64,000 nucleotides of DNA from Stramonita haemastoma (Eukaryota; Mollusca; Gastropoda; Neogastropoda; Muricidae): the NCBI GenBank assembly GCA_030674155.1, contig CM060325.1:48938441-49002440 (forward strand), in the 5' to 3' direction. The notes beneath the pieces were generated by a model. That model did not search any database, had not been told where the DNA came from, and worked only from the letters and a program-made list of their open reading frames with translations. This document shows positions 9,340 to 22,819 of the stretch, in pieces. The position numbers and the translations under genes were made by a program. How positions within the stretch are numbered: the first letter of the stretch is position 1; each line of letters opens with the position of its first letter.

Positions 9340-9725
9340 CTTCTTCTTTGTCGAATGCTCAAATACCAGCAACTTTCCACAAGCGACAATGCTTATTGCT
9401 GCCATTAAACACCTGACAAGTCAGGCCCAGCACATCTGACTTTGGCGTGGGAGAGAAGTGTAATCCTTTAAAGTTTTTTTCTGGAAAAACGGCAGGAGAA
9501 TGGACCAAGAAAGCAGAAAATGGACAAGAAGGTGGTGACAGGAAAGAAAAAAACACACAAGGTTTTCAGAAACAGACAGGGATAGAAAATAAGGAATTCC
9601 TAGCACAGAGTGTCCAGAAGGTGGGGATGCTATTTATTTATTTATTTAAAAAAAATAATGTATCTATTTATTTTTTGGAGGGGGGAATGCTATTTATACT
9701 GACAGGCCCCCAGCATCCTCTTAGG
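9340..9725 (+). mobile_element. SINE-like repeat, family C
   Basis: Near-complete copy: attgctgccattaaacacc, ctgacaagtcaggcccagc, gaatggaccaagaaagcag, ggaattcctagcacagagtg, tgacaggcccccagcatcc. No convincing tRNA-like head was identified, so the class is provisional. Confidence 0.7.
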
Positions 9726-9744
9726 GACAATGCATTTTGATACA

Positions 9745-10405
9745 ACACAATACACACAGCACACTCACAGCTGATCATCTTCCATTCAATACTGATCCAG
9801 TCTACACTTGCTGTTCACACTGATAAATATGTATTTCATACCTTTTTTTCCTTTTTTTTTCCAAATCAATACTTCAAAACATTCCTTCAAACAATATATC
9901 CACAAAAAAAAATCACACTTGATCTTGTGACAAACTTTACGGAATGTGGAATATTTGTTTTATAACATACAACAACAACAAAGCAAACCAAAATATCAAT
10001 ATTTCAAAACATCTTCTCAAATAATGTATCAGACAAAATCACACTTGGTCTTCATGGAATGTGGGATAAACAAACTTCAGAATGTGGAATAAGCAAACTT
10101 CATGGAATGTGGAATATTTTTCAGAACATAAACCCCCCCCCCCCCAAAAAAAAAAAAAAAAAAAAAAAAAAATAGTTCACAGCACAACCAGCCACATGGT
10201 CTGTTTGAAAAAAAAGGGACAAAATTCTAAGATATAAAAGATCATGCTTAATGCTTACACTTTTCCAGCAGGAAAAAAAATCACTCTGTGTATGTAGCCT
10301 TTCCACCTGAATAAAACGACACACACACACATACTTGTTTCTTCTTGGACAGGTACAATGGGATTTATTAAGTGTCTGAGATTGTTGATTGTTGATGTTT
10401 GTACC
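9745..10405. other. No gene seen; AT-rich
   Basis: Short local repeats (tttcatggaatgtggaata repeated near 9935, 10050 and 10095) and a C9/A28 tract at about 10133-10172. Nothing else is recognisable. Confidence 0.5.
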
Positions 10406-10409
10406 CAAG

Positions 10410-10755
10410 CAATGGGGACAGGAGGCCTAGTGGTCAGAACATTGTGCTTGCAATTTGACGACTGAGGTTTCAGTCCCGTTCAAGGGGATTTTTCTCCTGG
10501 AGTTAACATCAGTGCTGACTCCACTCTCCCCAAAAGTCCTTCGGATGAGACTATAAACCGAGGCCCTGTGTGCGAACGCATGCAGAACATCTTGCGCACA
10601 CGTGAATTCCTGTTCTGCTTTTCATAAGAGCCATTGTGTGCCGATGGGAACAGATGGAAGATTTACAAAACTGCATACACACAGGGACGGATGTAAAAAA
10701 AAGCATACGAGTGCTTATTCCATTATCCTTGACATAAAAGAATTAAAAAAAAAGA
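10410..10755 (+). mobile_element. SINE family B, near full length
   Basis: The tRNA-like head ggcctagtggtcagaacatt is followed by a decayed B box, the tctcctggagttaacatcag block, aaccgaggccctgtgtgcg, gcagaacatcttgcgcaca, the ttacaaaactgcatacacac block and the cattatccttgacataaaag 3' end. Confidence 0.88.
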
Positions 10756-10889
10756 AATGGACCCAAGGTTGAAGTCTCATCTGAAAATCTGGGAGGGGTT
10801 TGCATTATTAACGTTGACTACAAAGAGAAAACTTGGGACTCGATGCCACAAGATTCAAGTCCAGTCTCTTAAATGAAGCATCACAGGTC

Positions 10890-11110
10890 TGGTCCACACA
10901 GCCAATGAGACATTAAACCGAGGCCCAGTGTGCGAACGGACGCAGAACATCTTGCGCACACATTAAATCCTGTTCCGCTTTTCGTAAGAGTAGGCCATCG
11001 TGTGCCGTGGGAACAGACGACATTTACAAAACTGCATACACACGAGGACTGGATGTAAAAAAAAGCACACAAGTGCTTATTCCATTATCCTCGACATAAA
11101 AGAATAAATC
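10890..11110 (+). mobile_element. SINE family B, 5'-truncated
   Basis: Begins near gagacattaaaccgaggccc and runs to the cctcgacataaaagaataaa tail, 140 bp downstream of another copy in the same orientation. Confidence 0.85.
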
Positions 11111-11114
11111 AAAA

Positions 11115-13130
11115 AGGTCCTTGAGGACAATTCTAACAGTGATTAAACAAAGCAAGATGTTAATAAATGATGGTGAAAGGAAAAAAAATCAGAAAAAGGA
11201 TCTTGGAGACAGTGATCATTTTTGGATACGACATTCAGCAAAAACCTGATCACATGAAATTGTGACAGGATAAGAAATGAGACCAATTTAATAAATTTTA
11301 AAGAAGGATTTCATCCACTTTTTACCAAAAAAGATGTAATTCTGCTCTTTTTCTTATAAGGTTTGATATACCCACAATGTATCGATCGATACCCAAAATT
11401 CTTCAGTGAAATTTTAAAATTCATGAAATGTAAAATGAACCAAATTTCTGATGAATATATATGTATATATTTTTTGTTTTTGGATTTTTTTCTGATGAAT
11501 ATATGCAAATGTAAAATATCATTTCTACCCGGTGAAACAGGAACTTAACATACACCCTTCTTTTTTATTTCCTTCTACACCACCCCCCCCCCCCCCCAAT
11601 TACCAACATGAAATAAATCATCAAATCATTTCACATCATCCCCACTATCAGCATGCCATAAGTCAGTTCTTCCATCAAATCATTTCCATTCATCTCCTTC
11701 AGTCGACTAGGGTGAAGAACTAGATATTTTTTTCAATTCTACTTTAGCTAGACTCATCCTATGTGTGAACAACCTGCGTCATATTCATTTATACTGCGTC
11801 CATTACTTAGCACCATTATATTTTCAAACTGCTTCTTTAACAGCTTTTCACCAGACACCTTGCTAAATAATTACGAGGCACCATTTGCGTAATGCTAAAT
11901 ATATTTTGAGTCACTGGTTAAACAAACAGAACACAAAAGGCCCCCAAACTCCCTGAAAAAACAAACAAAACCCAAACACCCCCCCATCCCCCACCAAAAA
12001 AGAAAATCAAACCAACAAAACAAACCAATCCCCCCCAAAAAAAAAACCCCACAAAATAAACTGGAACATAGACACCCCCCCCCCCCCCCCCCCGAAAAAA
12101 ACTACACAAAAACAAACCCCCCCCCAAAAAAAACCCAAACAAAAACAATAAAAACCAACCAGAAAACAACAATAAAACCTATTTAAAAAAAATCTCAAAT
12201 AAACTGTTTTGAATAATCATTTTTAATATGTAGAGCTGGCAAAAATCAGTTTTAAACAATTGCACCAAGAATGACCATTTACAGCCACTTTCTTATAATA
12301 TCAACCAGAATTTTTATAATCATTTTGCTTAATAATTACCACACACCAGCTGGTTCTTGTTTTGGGATGATCTGCTAAGACATATATTTACTGACATCAG
12401 TCAAAACCTCGAGCGAGTTTGACAGGACATGACTCATAACTTTACAAAAATGATAAACCGCATCCAAAAATCATTTGAATCACTGCATACAATCAAATAA
12501 CTGAACAACAATAACAATGACAAGCCATAATCATTTCAATCAAAACAACTGTCAATCCAACTGCCAACCTGAAAGTATTTTCACATTTAGTGAAAGAACC
12601 CCTGGTATTCCCATGGGCAGGAAGCTCCATTTTCAACTCCTGAGCTGAATTCTAAGTACAAACACAGTTCAGATCTCTGATGCCTGGCTCCCCTACAATC
12701 ACACGGGTTTGGGGATCCCTTTACCTTTTACCACAGTTCATGGTATTACACTTGCTTTACTGCTGAACTGCATACAACTTGAACACAACATAAAACAAAC
12801 ATACCTCTGAATATTTTGATGATACAAGTCATATAATACATATATGAGGGAAAACCCTGTAAAACGCCACTTTACTGACAGTTAATAATGTAAATTACAA
12901 TTTCAAAGATACTCTTTTTTAATATATGTCTTCTGTGGCAAGAAAAACAAGTTTTTATACAAAATGTGTACACTGCACACAGCAGATCTATGTCGATATA
13001 ATGGGTGATTGATTCACCATATATCCTTCAGTAATACATGTGGAGATTGGCGAGTAAACCAAATGCCACACTGCAAATTTTGTAAAGACACAATATCAAA
13101 CTTAGCGGAAATATCAAAATTTGAAACATA
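11115..13130. other. No gene seen; AT-rich with poly-C/poly-A tracts
   Basis: Contains C-rich and A-rich tracts at 11581-11598 and 11935-12190 and a weak family R match at 12590-12745 (tctctgatgcctggctccc). The rest is unremarkable AT-rich sequence. Confidence 0.5.
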
Positions 13131-13140
13131 TATATATATA

Positions 13141-13179
<39 letters not shown>

Positions 13180-13202
13180 GTGTGTGTGTGTGTTGTGTGT
13201 GC
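13141..13202. repeat. (TG)n microsatellite
   Basis: Interrupted TG run preceded by a short (AT)n. Confidence 0.9.
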
Positions 13203-13659
13203 TCATGAGTGTGTACGCTTTCCATATAATCAATGGATTACAGCACCTATCCAGTACTCTCTCACATTATGCATAAATAATATCATTATGGGGAGAGGGG
13301 CCAACATGGAAGATATATACACGTATCTCTCATACTGGCTTTTGATATCAAACAGTAATGAAACAAGGTGTGGACCAAAAAAAAAATTCTTTTATCATCC
13401 ACATTTTGCTTGAGAATAGAGCTAAATATTATTGTATAACTTTGGTCATAGTAATACTATCTATATCGTTGTTTTAAATGTGCTCTGAATAAGTCATACA
13501 ATGCAAGAGCAAAGAGACTTTTCCAAAATAACAGATCACTTATTTGCTAGATGACAAAGAGTAATCCCAAACCTAATTCTTAGTTGTCATACATACAAGC
13601 TGCATGACATAAAATAGTAAAACTCCTGCTTGGTTCTGTACCCAAAAATGGTTCTGCTC

Positions 13660-13890
13660 TCTTGAAATTAGTTCTTTGGATGAGACAATAAACCGAGGCC
13701 CTGTGTGCGAAAGCATGCAGAAACATCTTGTGCACATGTTAAATTCTGTTCTGCTTTTGGAAGAGTAGGCCATTAGTGCCAGTGGGAACAGATGACAAAA
13801 TTTACAAAACTGACTCACATGGGGACTGGATGTAAAAAAAGCACATGAGTGCTTATTCCATTATCCTTGAAAGAAAAGAATTATTAAAAA
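13660..13890 (+). mobile_element. SINE family B, 5'-truncated
   Basis: Holds gatgagacaataaaccgagg, agaaacatcttgtgcacatg, ggggactggatgtaaaaaaa and gcttattccattatccttga, with an A-rich tail. Confidence 0.85.
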
Positions 13891-13894
13891 AAAA

Positions 13895-14604
13895 GTAATT
13901 ATTAAATGAAAAATGTGAACTCCAGTTTCTGTATTGAAAAGTGGTATACACAGGAGTTCCTTTCAGGTGATAATCTCATGTTTTTCATCACTGTGAAGTA
14001 CATAAACCACTAAATCAACAAACTCAGTCTACTATCTTTTATGTAAGTACCAATGATATTTAAAAAGCAACACCTCCCTTTCTAATTCATTTACGATTTT
14101 GAAGCATTTAAAAAAATGAAACACTATTAAACATTTGGATATAGCTCTCAACACATAATACACAAATTGTACAAAAAAGAAAACTGTCAAAAAAGAGACA
14201 CAAGCTTTGCTTTGACAAATTATTCAGATCCTTTTCCCAAACCGGCTCAAAAACACTTTGATATGTTGACCATATGAATGTATAATCACACAAACACACA
14301 AAAGCTCTTAGGCAATTGTTTATAAAATCACAAACATATCATTTCAGTAATAAACATGATAATAAACCAATAGTGCTGATTTCTTGTCAAGATATTGTAG
14401 CACTTTAGATCACAGAGATATTTGGCATAATATGTAACAACGTATCAAAGTATATGCTTTGTAGTTACATATAATGATATGTCATGAAGTATATAAGGTA
14501 TACTGATATGATTAATATGATTAATATATTCAGAAAAAAAATCTATGAAATGAGCAGATCATTTTCAACAACAAGACGGTTGGAACCTGCTGTTCAAAAC
14601 CAAG

Positions 14605-14693
<89 letters not shown>

Positions 14694-15390
14694 ATTCCGA
14701 ATAAGGTCCACATTTTGATCTCACATAAAGCTCCATCTCTTCAAACAAGAAAAAGCTCTTTTTTTTTCTTTTTCTCTCTAACTACAAAATACAGTGTAAA
14801 TACCACTCAATATCTTCATGATTGTTATTTTCACTATTGACCTCATTCACACATTCATATCTTTTCATGATATTTCGTTGCATCTCCTGCTGTTAAGAAA
14901 GCAACACAGATATTTCCATATTTTTCTTTCTGACAATCACCAATAATCATCCTTTGAATCACAGTTCCAGTTCAGTTTGATATTTCAAGTATAAATCTGA
15001 CAATACTTGGTTTCATCTGTTTAACATTTTTTGTTTTTATTCTAGCTTAAAGGTACGTTGTTCATTTCCGGATATACTGATATTCATCTAAAGAAACCAA
15101 TAAAAATAATGCACTGAAAACTTATGAAAGCCCTCATTGCAACACTGATGAAACCTGGCTTTCATATTATTCTTCTGTATACAAGTACAAACACATTGAA
15201 TGCATGATATTTTACACTATTCCTGGCTACTTTTCTGCACATCTAGAAACTTGTCATTTTGTCAATAACAGTATGTGAAGGTGTTATACGCTTGTTTCGA
15301 ACCAAAAATTTTTCCTAGATCAATAAAGAAAAAGAAGACACATATCTAGTGTGCCTTTGAACATGCATGCTCACATACCCCTGTACACAT
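13895..15390. other. No gene seen; AT-rich with long (AT)n
   Basis: A nearly pure AT run occupies about 14607-14692. The flanks are AT-rich and show no exon-like frame on either strand. Confidence 0.55.
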
Positions 15391-15394
15391 ACAG

Positions 15395-15570
15395 ACACAT
15401 GCAGAACATCTTGCGCACGCGTTAAACCCTATTCTGCTTTTCGTAAGAGTAGGCTATTGCGTGCCAGTGGGAACAGATGACATTTACACACGGGGACTGG
15501 ACATAAAAAAGCACATGAGTGCTTATTCCATTATCCTTGATATAAAAAAATAAATAAATATAAATAAACA
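15395..15570 (+). mobile_element. SINE family B 3' part
   Basis: Starts at gcagaacatcttgcgcacg and continues through ggggactggacataaaaaag to an AAATAAATAAATA tail. A second, decayed tail lies near 15800-15865. Confidence 0.8.
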
Positions 15571-15929
15571 CATGCAAAGCTGCCCCCCAAAAGTATATCT
15601 CAATTGTAAAAATCTATTTTGATGACTGCATCATTGATGACTTTGCTGGCATAACCATCTCTTCACCGATGGACATTCTCCCGGATGATTAAACAACAAA
15701 TATTTCAAAACTTTACACAGCCAAAGTTATACCAGGCAAGTGGTTATAAGCAAAACATATTCACGCCCACAAACACTCTCATTCAATGGGCCTGGCAAAA
15801 GAAGCACTAATTGCTTATTCTGTTATCCTCACGATATAATAGAATAAAATAATAAATAATAAATAAATGGCTGGAATGAGCAATTTAATTATATGGCATT
15901 AGTGTTAGATAGTAGCCATCACTAGCAGT

Positions 15930-16170
15930 GTAGTACTAGTATAGTAGTAGTAGTAAGTAGAAGAAAAAGAGAGAAGAAGTTAGTAGCAGTAGTAGTGTAG
16001 TAGTAGTAGTAGTAGTAGTAGTAGTCGTAGTCGTATCGTAGTAGAGTAGTAGTAGTAGTAATAGTAGTAGTAAGTAGAGTATAGTAGTAGTAGCATGTAG
16101 CAGTAGAGTCAGTAGTAGCAGCAGAGTAGCAGTGTAGTAGTAGTAAGTAGTAGTAGTAGTAGTAGTATCA
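15930..16170. repeat. Imperfect (GTA)n array
   Basis: GTA/GTAGCA trinucleotides with frequent single-base slips over about 240 bp. Confidence 0.9.
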
Positions 16171-16499
16171 TATACAGAGGTCATCATCTGTGTTTGAGTT
16201 TTACTTCTTGGTTTTATTAGTTAATGAATACAAAGATTTTTCTTTCAATGCAAATATTTCTTTACTGACTCATTAAATGTGAACATCACTTCAACAGAAG
16301 ATAATTTCTAAATCAATATATATATACTGGGTTACTGATATTCCCACACTGAGAAATTCTCAAAAGATGCCGGTGTACTCCTGAGATAATAAGACTGGTA
16401 CAAACCATGTAAAAAAAAACAACTACTGCCCACAAATTCCTACCAAACTTTATGATACGTCCACATCATCACACATTGACATTTTTGGACAATGACTAA

Positions 16500-16900
16500 A
16501 CAAATGAACACAGTAGCAAAGTGGTTAGACAGCTGACCTTTGACTGTGACAGTCTGCACAGCGGTGGTTTGAACCTCAACAGAAGCAGGTTGTGCATGGT
16601 CTAACTATGGCTACAGATTGTCCCCGATCTTCCAGCCAACATGTATAATCCTGAGCAATACAATAGTTTTGAGGTCCTTGAGAAAACCTACTGCATCCAA
16701 CACCAACACTACAGACCCTGTCATTCAGGTCACAGCTGGGAAGTTAACTCAAACACTACCAGTCCAAACCCTGACTGAAAAAAAAAAAAAAACGTAAAGG
16801 GTTGGATGTGGTTATAGCTGTCTTTTCCTGTCACGAGACACCCTGAACTTCAGGCAGACATACCTGATTTGATTTTTTATGTGGTAACAATAAAACACAA
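16500..16900 (+). mobile_element. Possible tRNA-derived SINE of another family
   Basis: The stretch agcaaagtggttagacagct...cggtggtttgaacctcaac resembles an A box and a B box with tRNA spacing, followed by a body and an A-rich segment. It is a single copy in the window, so the assignment is tentative. Confidence 0.4.
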
Positions 16901-17489
16901 CACAATATCACACAATATAAAGGAAGTCACTCTTTCTTCCCTCCTCCAGTGAAGCATTTACAGAGGGGAAAAGTGAGGCCGAGATATTGACAAATTACAA
17001 AAAACTTTTTCATATATTTATATATATATATAATTCTGTGCCCTACTGCCACTGATGTAAAGACAAGCAAATAAGTACCAAAAATATCATTTGAGAAAGG
17101 TTTTGTACTGTGTGAAATTAACCATATATCATGTCATCAAATAACATTCCACCACTGACTATAACTGCCACACATCTAAAGTCAAAAATACAGTTGAATA
17201 AAAAAAAACCCACAAAACCCCCCCCTCCTCCCAACCAAAAACAACAACAACAACAAAACCAAAACAAACCCATCAACAAATAAAAAGGACGATATACAGA
17301 TTTTCTGACTTGCCAAATAAAAAACCACCCCCAAAACCCCCACCTCAGTGTCTTGAAAATACCAGAAAAGACAGTCTCTAGCAGAGGTTTTTTCTGGTCA
17401 CACTCTGACCAGTTAAACTGAGCCATCAGCTCCATCTCCTAGAGTTTATGAACTGGCTAAGCAGACTGTGGCAATAGTTAGTAGATAGT

Positions 17490-17830
17490 AGTAGTAGTAG
17501 GCACCCATCAGTCTAGGAAACCCATTGGTCAGAGCGCAAAGCCTGGTAAGTATATGGAGGCAAAGCTGTTACCCATGCAGAGACCCCCCCTCTCCACGCC
17601 ACTGGAATGATCCATGGAAAGGCAATGACTGATACGAATGGTTACAGTGCGGGCGCAGGAGCACCAGAACGTTGCCATATAGCCTACAGCCCCGAGCCGC
17701 CCTGGGACTCCAACCCCCCCGATTTTTCCTCAGGGATGGTGTCTAAACACGACACCTGACTGTGGCTATGGAGTTAATTAACTGCTGGTGAGGATGACCA
17801 CAACAGGCTTTGCACAGGCCCATTTTGTTT
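17490..17830 (+). repeat. Interspersed repeat family G
   Basis: Contains agccgccctgggactccaa and cgatttttcctcagggatgg, which recur at 59285-59370 (ctgaaccgccctgtgaattc, cgatttttcctcagggatgg). Class unknown. Confidence 0.55.
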
Positions 17831-18039
17831 GGGTTTTTTGTTTTTTGTTTTTCTCTCCATGATGACTGCAATGACTTTACAAACTCATGAAATATGACTC
17901 ACATGGAGCCCCCATGACACCATTTTCACCCTGTGTGGAAGAGTTACGACCTCTTTGAGCAAAATTGTTGGAATGGGCAGAAAGAATGGGGGACAACTCA
18001 AACGTGACCTATTTTTTTGGATTACTCTTGTCACATGTG

Positions 18040-18958
18040 TAGATTAATGATTGTACAATTTTGACAGGAAAAAACTGAAAACTGATCTCCAAAAAAAAGA
18101 AAAAAAAAGTACAATTTTGCTTAATTACCCTTTCTTATGCGTAGTGCTGACTACATAGAAGAGTTAACTCCCCCTGAGCACATGTGGGCAGAATATGGGA
18201 CAACTTAAATGTGACCTCCGATATTTTTTTTTTACACTTGTCATAATGCGTAGAGTTAATGATTGTAAACTTTATCTTAATTACACTTTCTTATGTGTAG
18301 TGCTAATAACCATAACATTTTGGTTTGCCACTGCCTTGTGCAGAGTGCTAATGGTTGCACATTTTTCTTAATCGTCCTGGTCTTATGTACAGTACTAACA
18401 TTTGCACATTTTTGTTGTTTCACTATTATCATTATGCGTAGTAAATTATCATACACCTCTCACTTTTCATCACCATGTGTGTAGTACTAATGTCTCTTGT
18501 ACACATTTGTACAGAGCCAACAGCAAATTTCTCTTGTTCTGCACCATCACAAGTGCAGTGCTTACAATCATACATTTCTCTTGTTTCAGTATCATCACAT
18601 AAAAAGTGTTATCACCTTCTCTGTTGAACAGCAACTATTGCTGTCTGTCATATGTGCAAAAACGCAATGCACTGCCATTAAGTGCCTGACAAGTCAGGCC
18701 CAGTGCATCCAACTTTGGCATGAGAGAAATGTAATCCACAACAACACAACTTTCCTTATTTACTACTGCCATATGCGTAGAATTAACAACAACACAATTT
18801 ATCTTGATCAAGTTCAATCACATGCCCAGTGTTAACAATAACAACACGGTTTAAAAAAAAAACCCCAAAAACAAACAACAACACGTTTTCATATTGCAGC
18901 TTCATCGTATATCATCGTAGTAGGACCGTTCACCACACCTAACACAATGCACCATCAC
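18040..18958. repeat. Degenerate minisatellite next to the Fn3-like gene's stop codon
   Basis: A core like atcacatgtgtagtgctaac plus ttgcacatttttcttaat recurs every 50-80 bp (near 18135, 18290, 18340, 18390, 18475, 18545, 18770 and 18820). The version nearest the gene, accatcacacagcagtgttg, contains the reverse complement of the stop codon. The array would form the 3' UTR. A family C fragment interrupts it at 18625-18745. Confidence 0.65.
18625..18745 (+). mobile_element. SINE-like family C fragment
   Basis: Contains tgctgtctgtcatatgtgc, actgccattaagtgcctgac and aagtcaggcccagtgcatcc, matching the first part of the copies at 9340 and 43060. Confidence 0.75.
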
Positions 18959-19403
18959 ACAGCAGTGTTGCAGGTGATGAGCGACCCCTCCAGAGTCAAC
19001 CAGATCTCCTCACTCCACGGCCCCTGCAGGCGGCTCTCCTGCGCTTGCTGCATCATCTTCTCCACAGCACAGACCCGCAGACGCACACTCACCGGCTCTG
19101 GCTCCTGCACCTTGGAAAACCGTCCCATGATGATCTTTTCTGATGTAAAGTAGACCCGGAGAATGGGCAGACGGCTTTCAGAGAGCGTGGTCCAGCCCTG
19201 ACCCCCATCCACCTCGATGTGGTACAGCACAGGCTGAACTGACCGGCTTGGCTGGAGGACTCCACGTGATGTCCGTCTGGGTAGGGGTGTCCACCCCAAA
19301 GTAGAAGGCCGTTTTGGCCAGGGTCACTTTTTGAGGGGGCTCTCTCTGCGAGAAGTCCACCTGCATATCCAGAGATCGGTCTCCGCACCTTCCTTCCAGA
19401 ATG
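18955..19403 (-). CDS. Terminal exon of an unrecognised gene; fibronectin-III-like
   Basis: The minus-strand acceptor is gtgtgtgcag at 19404-19406 and the stop TGA at 18955-18957. The readable frame gives ILEGRCGDRSLDMQVDFSQ, then KTAFYFGVDTPTQTDITWSP. After a one-base shift near 19240 it gives QPVLYHIEVDGGQGWTTL, VSVRLRVCAVEK and GPWSEEIWLTLEG. The order DITWSPP, then a Tyr-containing strand, then a YRVRV-like strand (RLRVCAV) and GPWSEE fits a fibronectin type III domain at the C-terminus. I do not recognise the gene. The frame enters the exon in a phase needing two bases from the previous exon. Confidence 0.65.
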
Positions 19404-19699
19404 CTGCACACACGACACAGTGAAAGTCTTGAGAAAAACTGGTCCTTTCTGACACGGTGACAGATCGAAGATAAATGTTGTTGTTGTTTCAATTTAACGT
19501 CTGTTCACTCTAAGTGATATTAGACGAAAGAAAAATATTTTCAAAAAGAAGCTTCCCCTATGTCGAAATGCGCCACCTTCAAGGTGGGTGAAAACAGCGC
19601 ATATATATACACAAAATCTCACCACTGATAAACCTTAGAGCTCAACTCAAGCTGAGGGATGGAAAAAAAGAAGAAGAGAAAGAAGTCATTTATATCGAA

Positions 19700-19960
19700 A
19701 TAGAGGTGGGATAGCCTTGTGGTTAGAACATTATGCTTGTGATTTGATGGCCCAGAATTTAGCCTGGGTTCAAGCCACCACTGAGGTGCCCATTCAAGGG
19801 TATACTTCCCCTGGAGTTAACATCAATACCGACTTCACTCCCCCAAAAGTCTTAGATGAGCTATAAACTAAGGTCCTGTGTATGAATGCATGCAGAACAT
19901 CTTGCACACATATTAAAACCTGTTCTGCTTTTCAGAGGAATAGGCCATTGCACACCAATG
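19700..19960 (+). mobile_element. SINE family B, decayed
   Basis: Has agccttgtggttagaacatt, tcccctggagttaacatcaa, gcagaacatcttgcacacat and tgttctgcttttcagagg, then runs into family D sequence. Confidence 0.7.
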
Positions 19961-19974
19961 GAAAGGATGTCGAG

Positions 19975-20372
<398 letters not shown>

Positions 20373-20531
20373 AAAAAATACAGCAGCCCATCACACACAC
20401 ACAAAAATGCATCACACACGAACACCTACACATCCACCCCCCCCCCCTCCAAAACACCCACACACACAAACTACACCAAAACCCCAACAAAACCCCCAAG
20501 ACACACAAAAAACCCCCTACTGACTTTTTAC

Positions 20532-20916
20532 GCAAACTGGAGCGGGCATTGACGGATGGAAAGGTGGAGAGCGAATCCTTCATGGCGTCCAAGGACGGGA
20601 GGCGGGAGCGAGGCAACGTCCTCACCTGCTGCCACTGCAACTGATTCCCCCCAATGCCCCCGTAGCCCTCTGGTGGCGACGACGCTGCTGCTGCTGATGT
20701 CGTGGTCGTGGCCTTCTCCTGGGCCCCAACCCCTTCCCTCACCTCCCCGGCATTCCTCAGCAGCTGTGTCTGCAGTCCATCGGCCACCACCTGCAGTCGC
20801 GTCCATTCTTCCTTAATGTGGCGAAGGCTCTCCGATTCTTCCAGGGATTGCTGGTTCGGATCCGAGGACGTGTCGTCTGCTGCTAGGTCATCCATAGTGG
20901 CACGGTCATGGCCCAC
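20532..20916 (-). CDS. Upstream exon, probably of the same minus-strand gene
   Basis: The acceptor ttcccttcacag is followed by GTGGGCCATGACC. The exon encodes an acidic, Ser-rich start (DDLAADDTSSDPNQQ), a likely helix (SLRHIKEEWTRLQVVADGLQ), then a low-complexity Thr/Ala/Ser stretch. Two donors are possible: GGCAGCAG|gtgagg at 20622/20623, the stronger one, or a weaker TTTGC|gtaaaa at about 20532. Neither phase fits the terminal exon directly, so another exon lies between them or this belongs elsewhere. No family recognised. Confidence 0.5.
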
Positions 20917-20929
20917 CTGTGAAGGGAAT

Positions 20930-21574
20930 TTTTAAAATTAAAAAAAAATGTTTTTATTCAATCCAACAGAATATGCATACTATAAGCAAAATAGGAGAAA
21001 TTTTGTATCATCATGGAATGATTTTTTTAATCAAAAATAGACAAAAAAATATGAATGCATATACTTTGTTTCAATCAATAAAATAAAAAAAGGAAAAAAA
21101 AGCTTTTTCTACTCGTTGATATAAAAAAAAGAAAATTGCTTTTCTATGACACACACACGAATGTGCATGATGCTAAAGCATGAGATCAAGCTCACGTTAA
21201 CATGTGAATGTCACAGGATCTGAAATATATATTCATGCTTATTCACAGACACACAGACACAGACACACACGAGACACAGACACACACACACATACACACA
21301 CACACTTGCGCTCACACACACACACACACACGCACGCACACACACACACATTTTTTTCCCGTTTAAAATTATTTTTTTTATAGATATGTTTTCTTTGCAA
21401 AAAATGTTTCTTGTTTGTGGGTGTTATGAGTGAAAATGACTTAAAAAAAAAGAAGAAATACTGCCATTCAAACAAGTCAAGGATTATCTTTTTGTTACAG
21501 ATTACTGTTCTTAAAAAGTGTATCAATACAGGTAAACGATGGCTGTATTGTAGACATAGTTTTTGTATGTGTGT

Positions 21575-21632
<58 letters not shown>

Positions 21633-21667
21633 GTGTGTGTGTGTGAGCGTGTGTGTGTATGAGAGAG

Positions 21668-21754
<87 letters not shown>

Positions 21755-21980
21755 ACACACACACACAAACAGAAAGACAAACAGACAGACAGAGACATAC
21801 AGACAGACAGACAGACAGACAGAGAACTTGAAGTTTGAATGATATATATTCACAAAAAGGCCATTGGCGCATACATGAAGGGGGTTGCTGAACTGTGTAT
21901 TTTGGTGGGGTATAAAAGCCACAGCAACAACAAAAAGATTATTGTATACAACAAAAACGTCAGTTTCAAAATATGACTTA
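20930..21980. other. No exon seen; compound microsatellites
   Basis: AT-rich flank, a (CA)n block at about 21240-21350, then (TG)n(GA)n(CA)n(AGAC)n at 21567-21822. Confidence 0.7.
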
Positions 21981-21984
21981 AAAT

Positions 21985-22215
21985 AACAATATCTCTCTTA
22001 CTCTGAAAGCTTTACACAAATATAAAGTGAAGCTGTCCAGAACCTCACGCTGACTTGACGCCATGAGTAAACAGTGTCGAAATAAATTTGGTTGTCTACT
22101 ATATTTTACGGGGATGTAATTCTGCCTAACATCCTCTAACATTGGACAGCATAACATAGAATATACTTCTTCCTCCGGAGCCTGCTTACATATTGGGCAT
22201 AGTAACCTGAGGTCA
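21985..22215 (-). mobile_element. Non-LTR retrotransposon C-terminal remnant
   Basis: The minus strand reads CPICKQAPEEEVYSMLCCPM, then EDVRQNYIPVKYSRQPN and SFTLYLCKAFRVR. The C-x2-C then H/C-rich pattern followed by a helical end is characteristic of the C-terminal tail of LINE ORF2 proteins. No intact ORF. Confidence 0.65.
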
Positions 22216-22239
22216 TCATCATGATGTGTGTGTGAGGTA

Positions 22240-22645
<406 letters not shown>

Positions 22646-22819
22646 CCATTTCAGTATTTGCTGTAGTGTTATCTGTGTATACATGTACACACAACTCACA
22701 AGTTGTAGAGGTCGTATTCATAGTCGATACATAAATCTCCTCCTCCCTATTCATACTTGAATGTGACCAAGTTCTTACAGGCCTTTTAAAACCTTCCAAC
22801 TCTCTTTTCACCCAGACCC

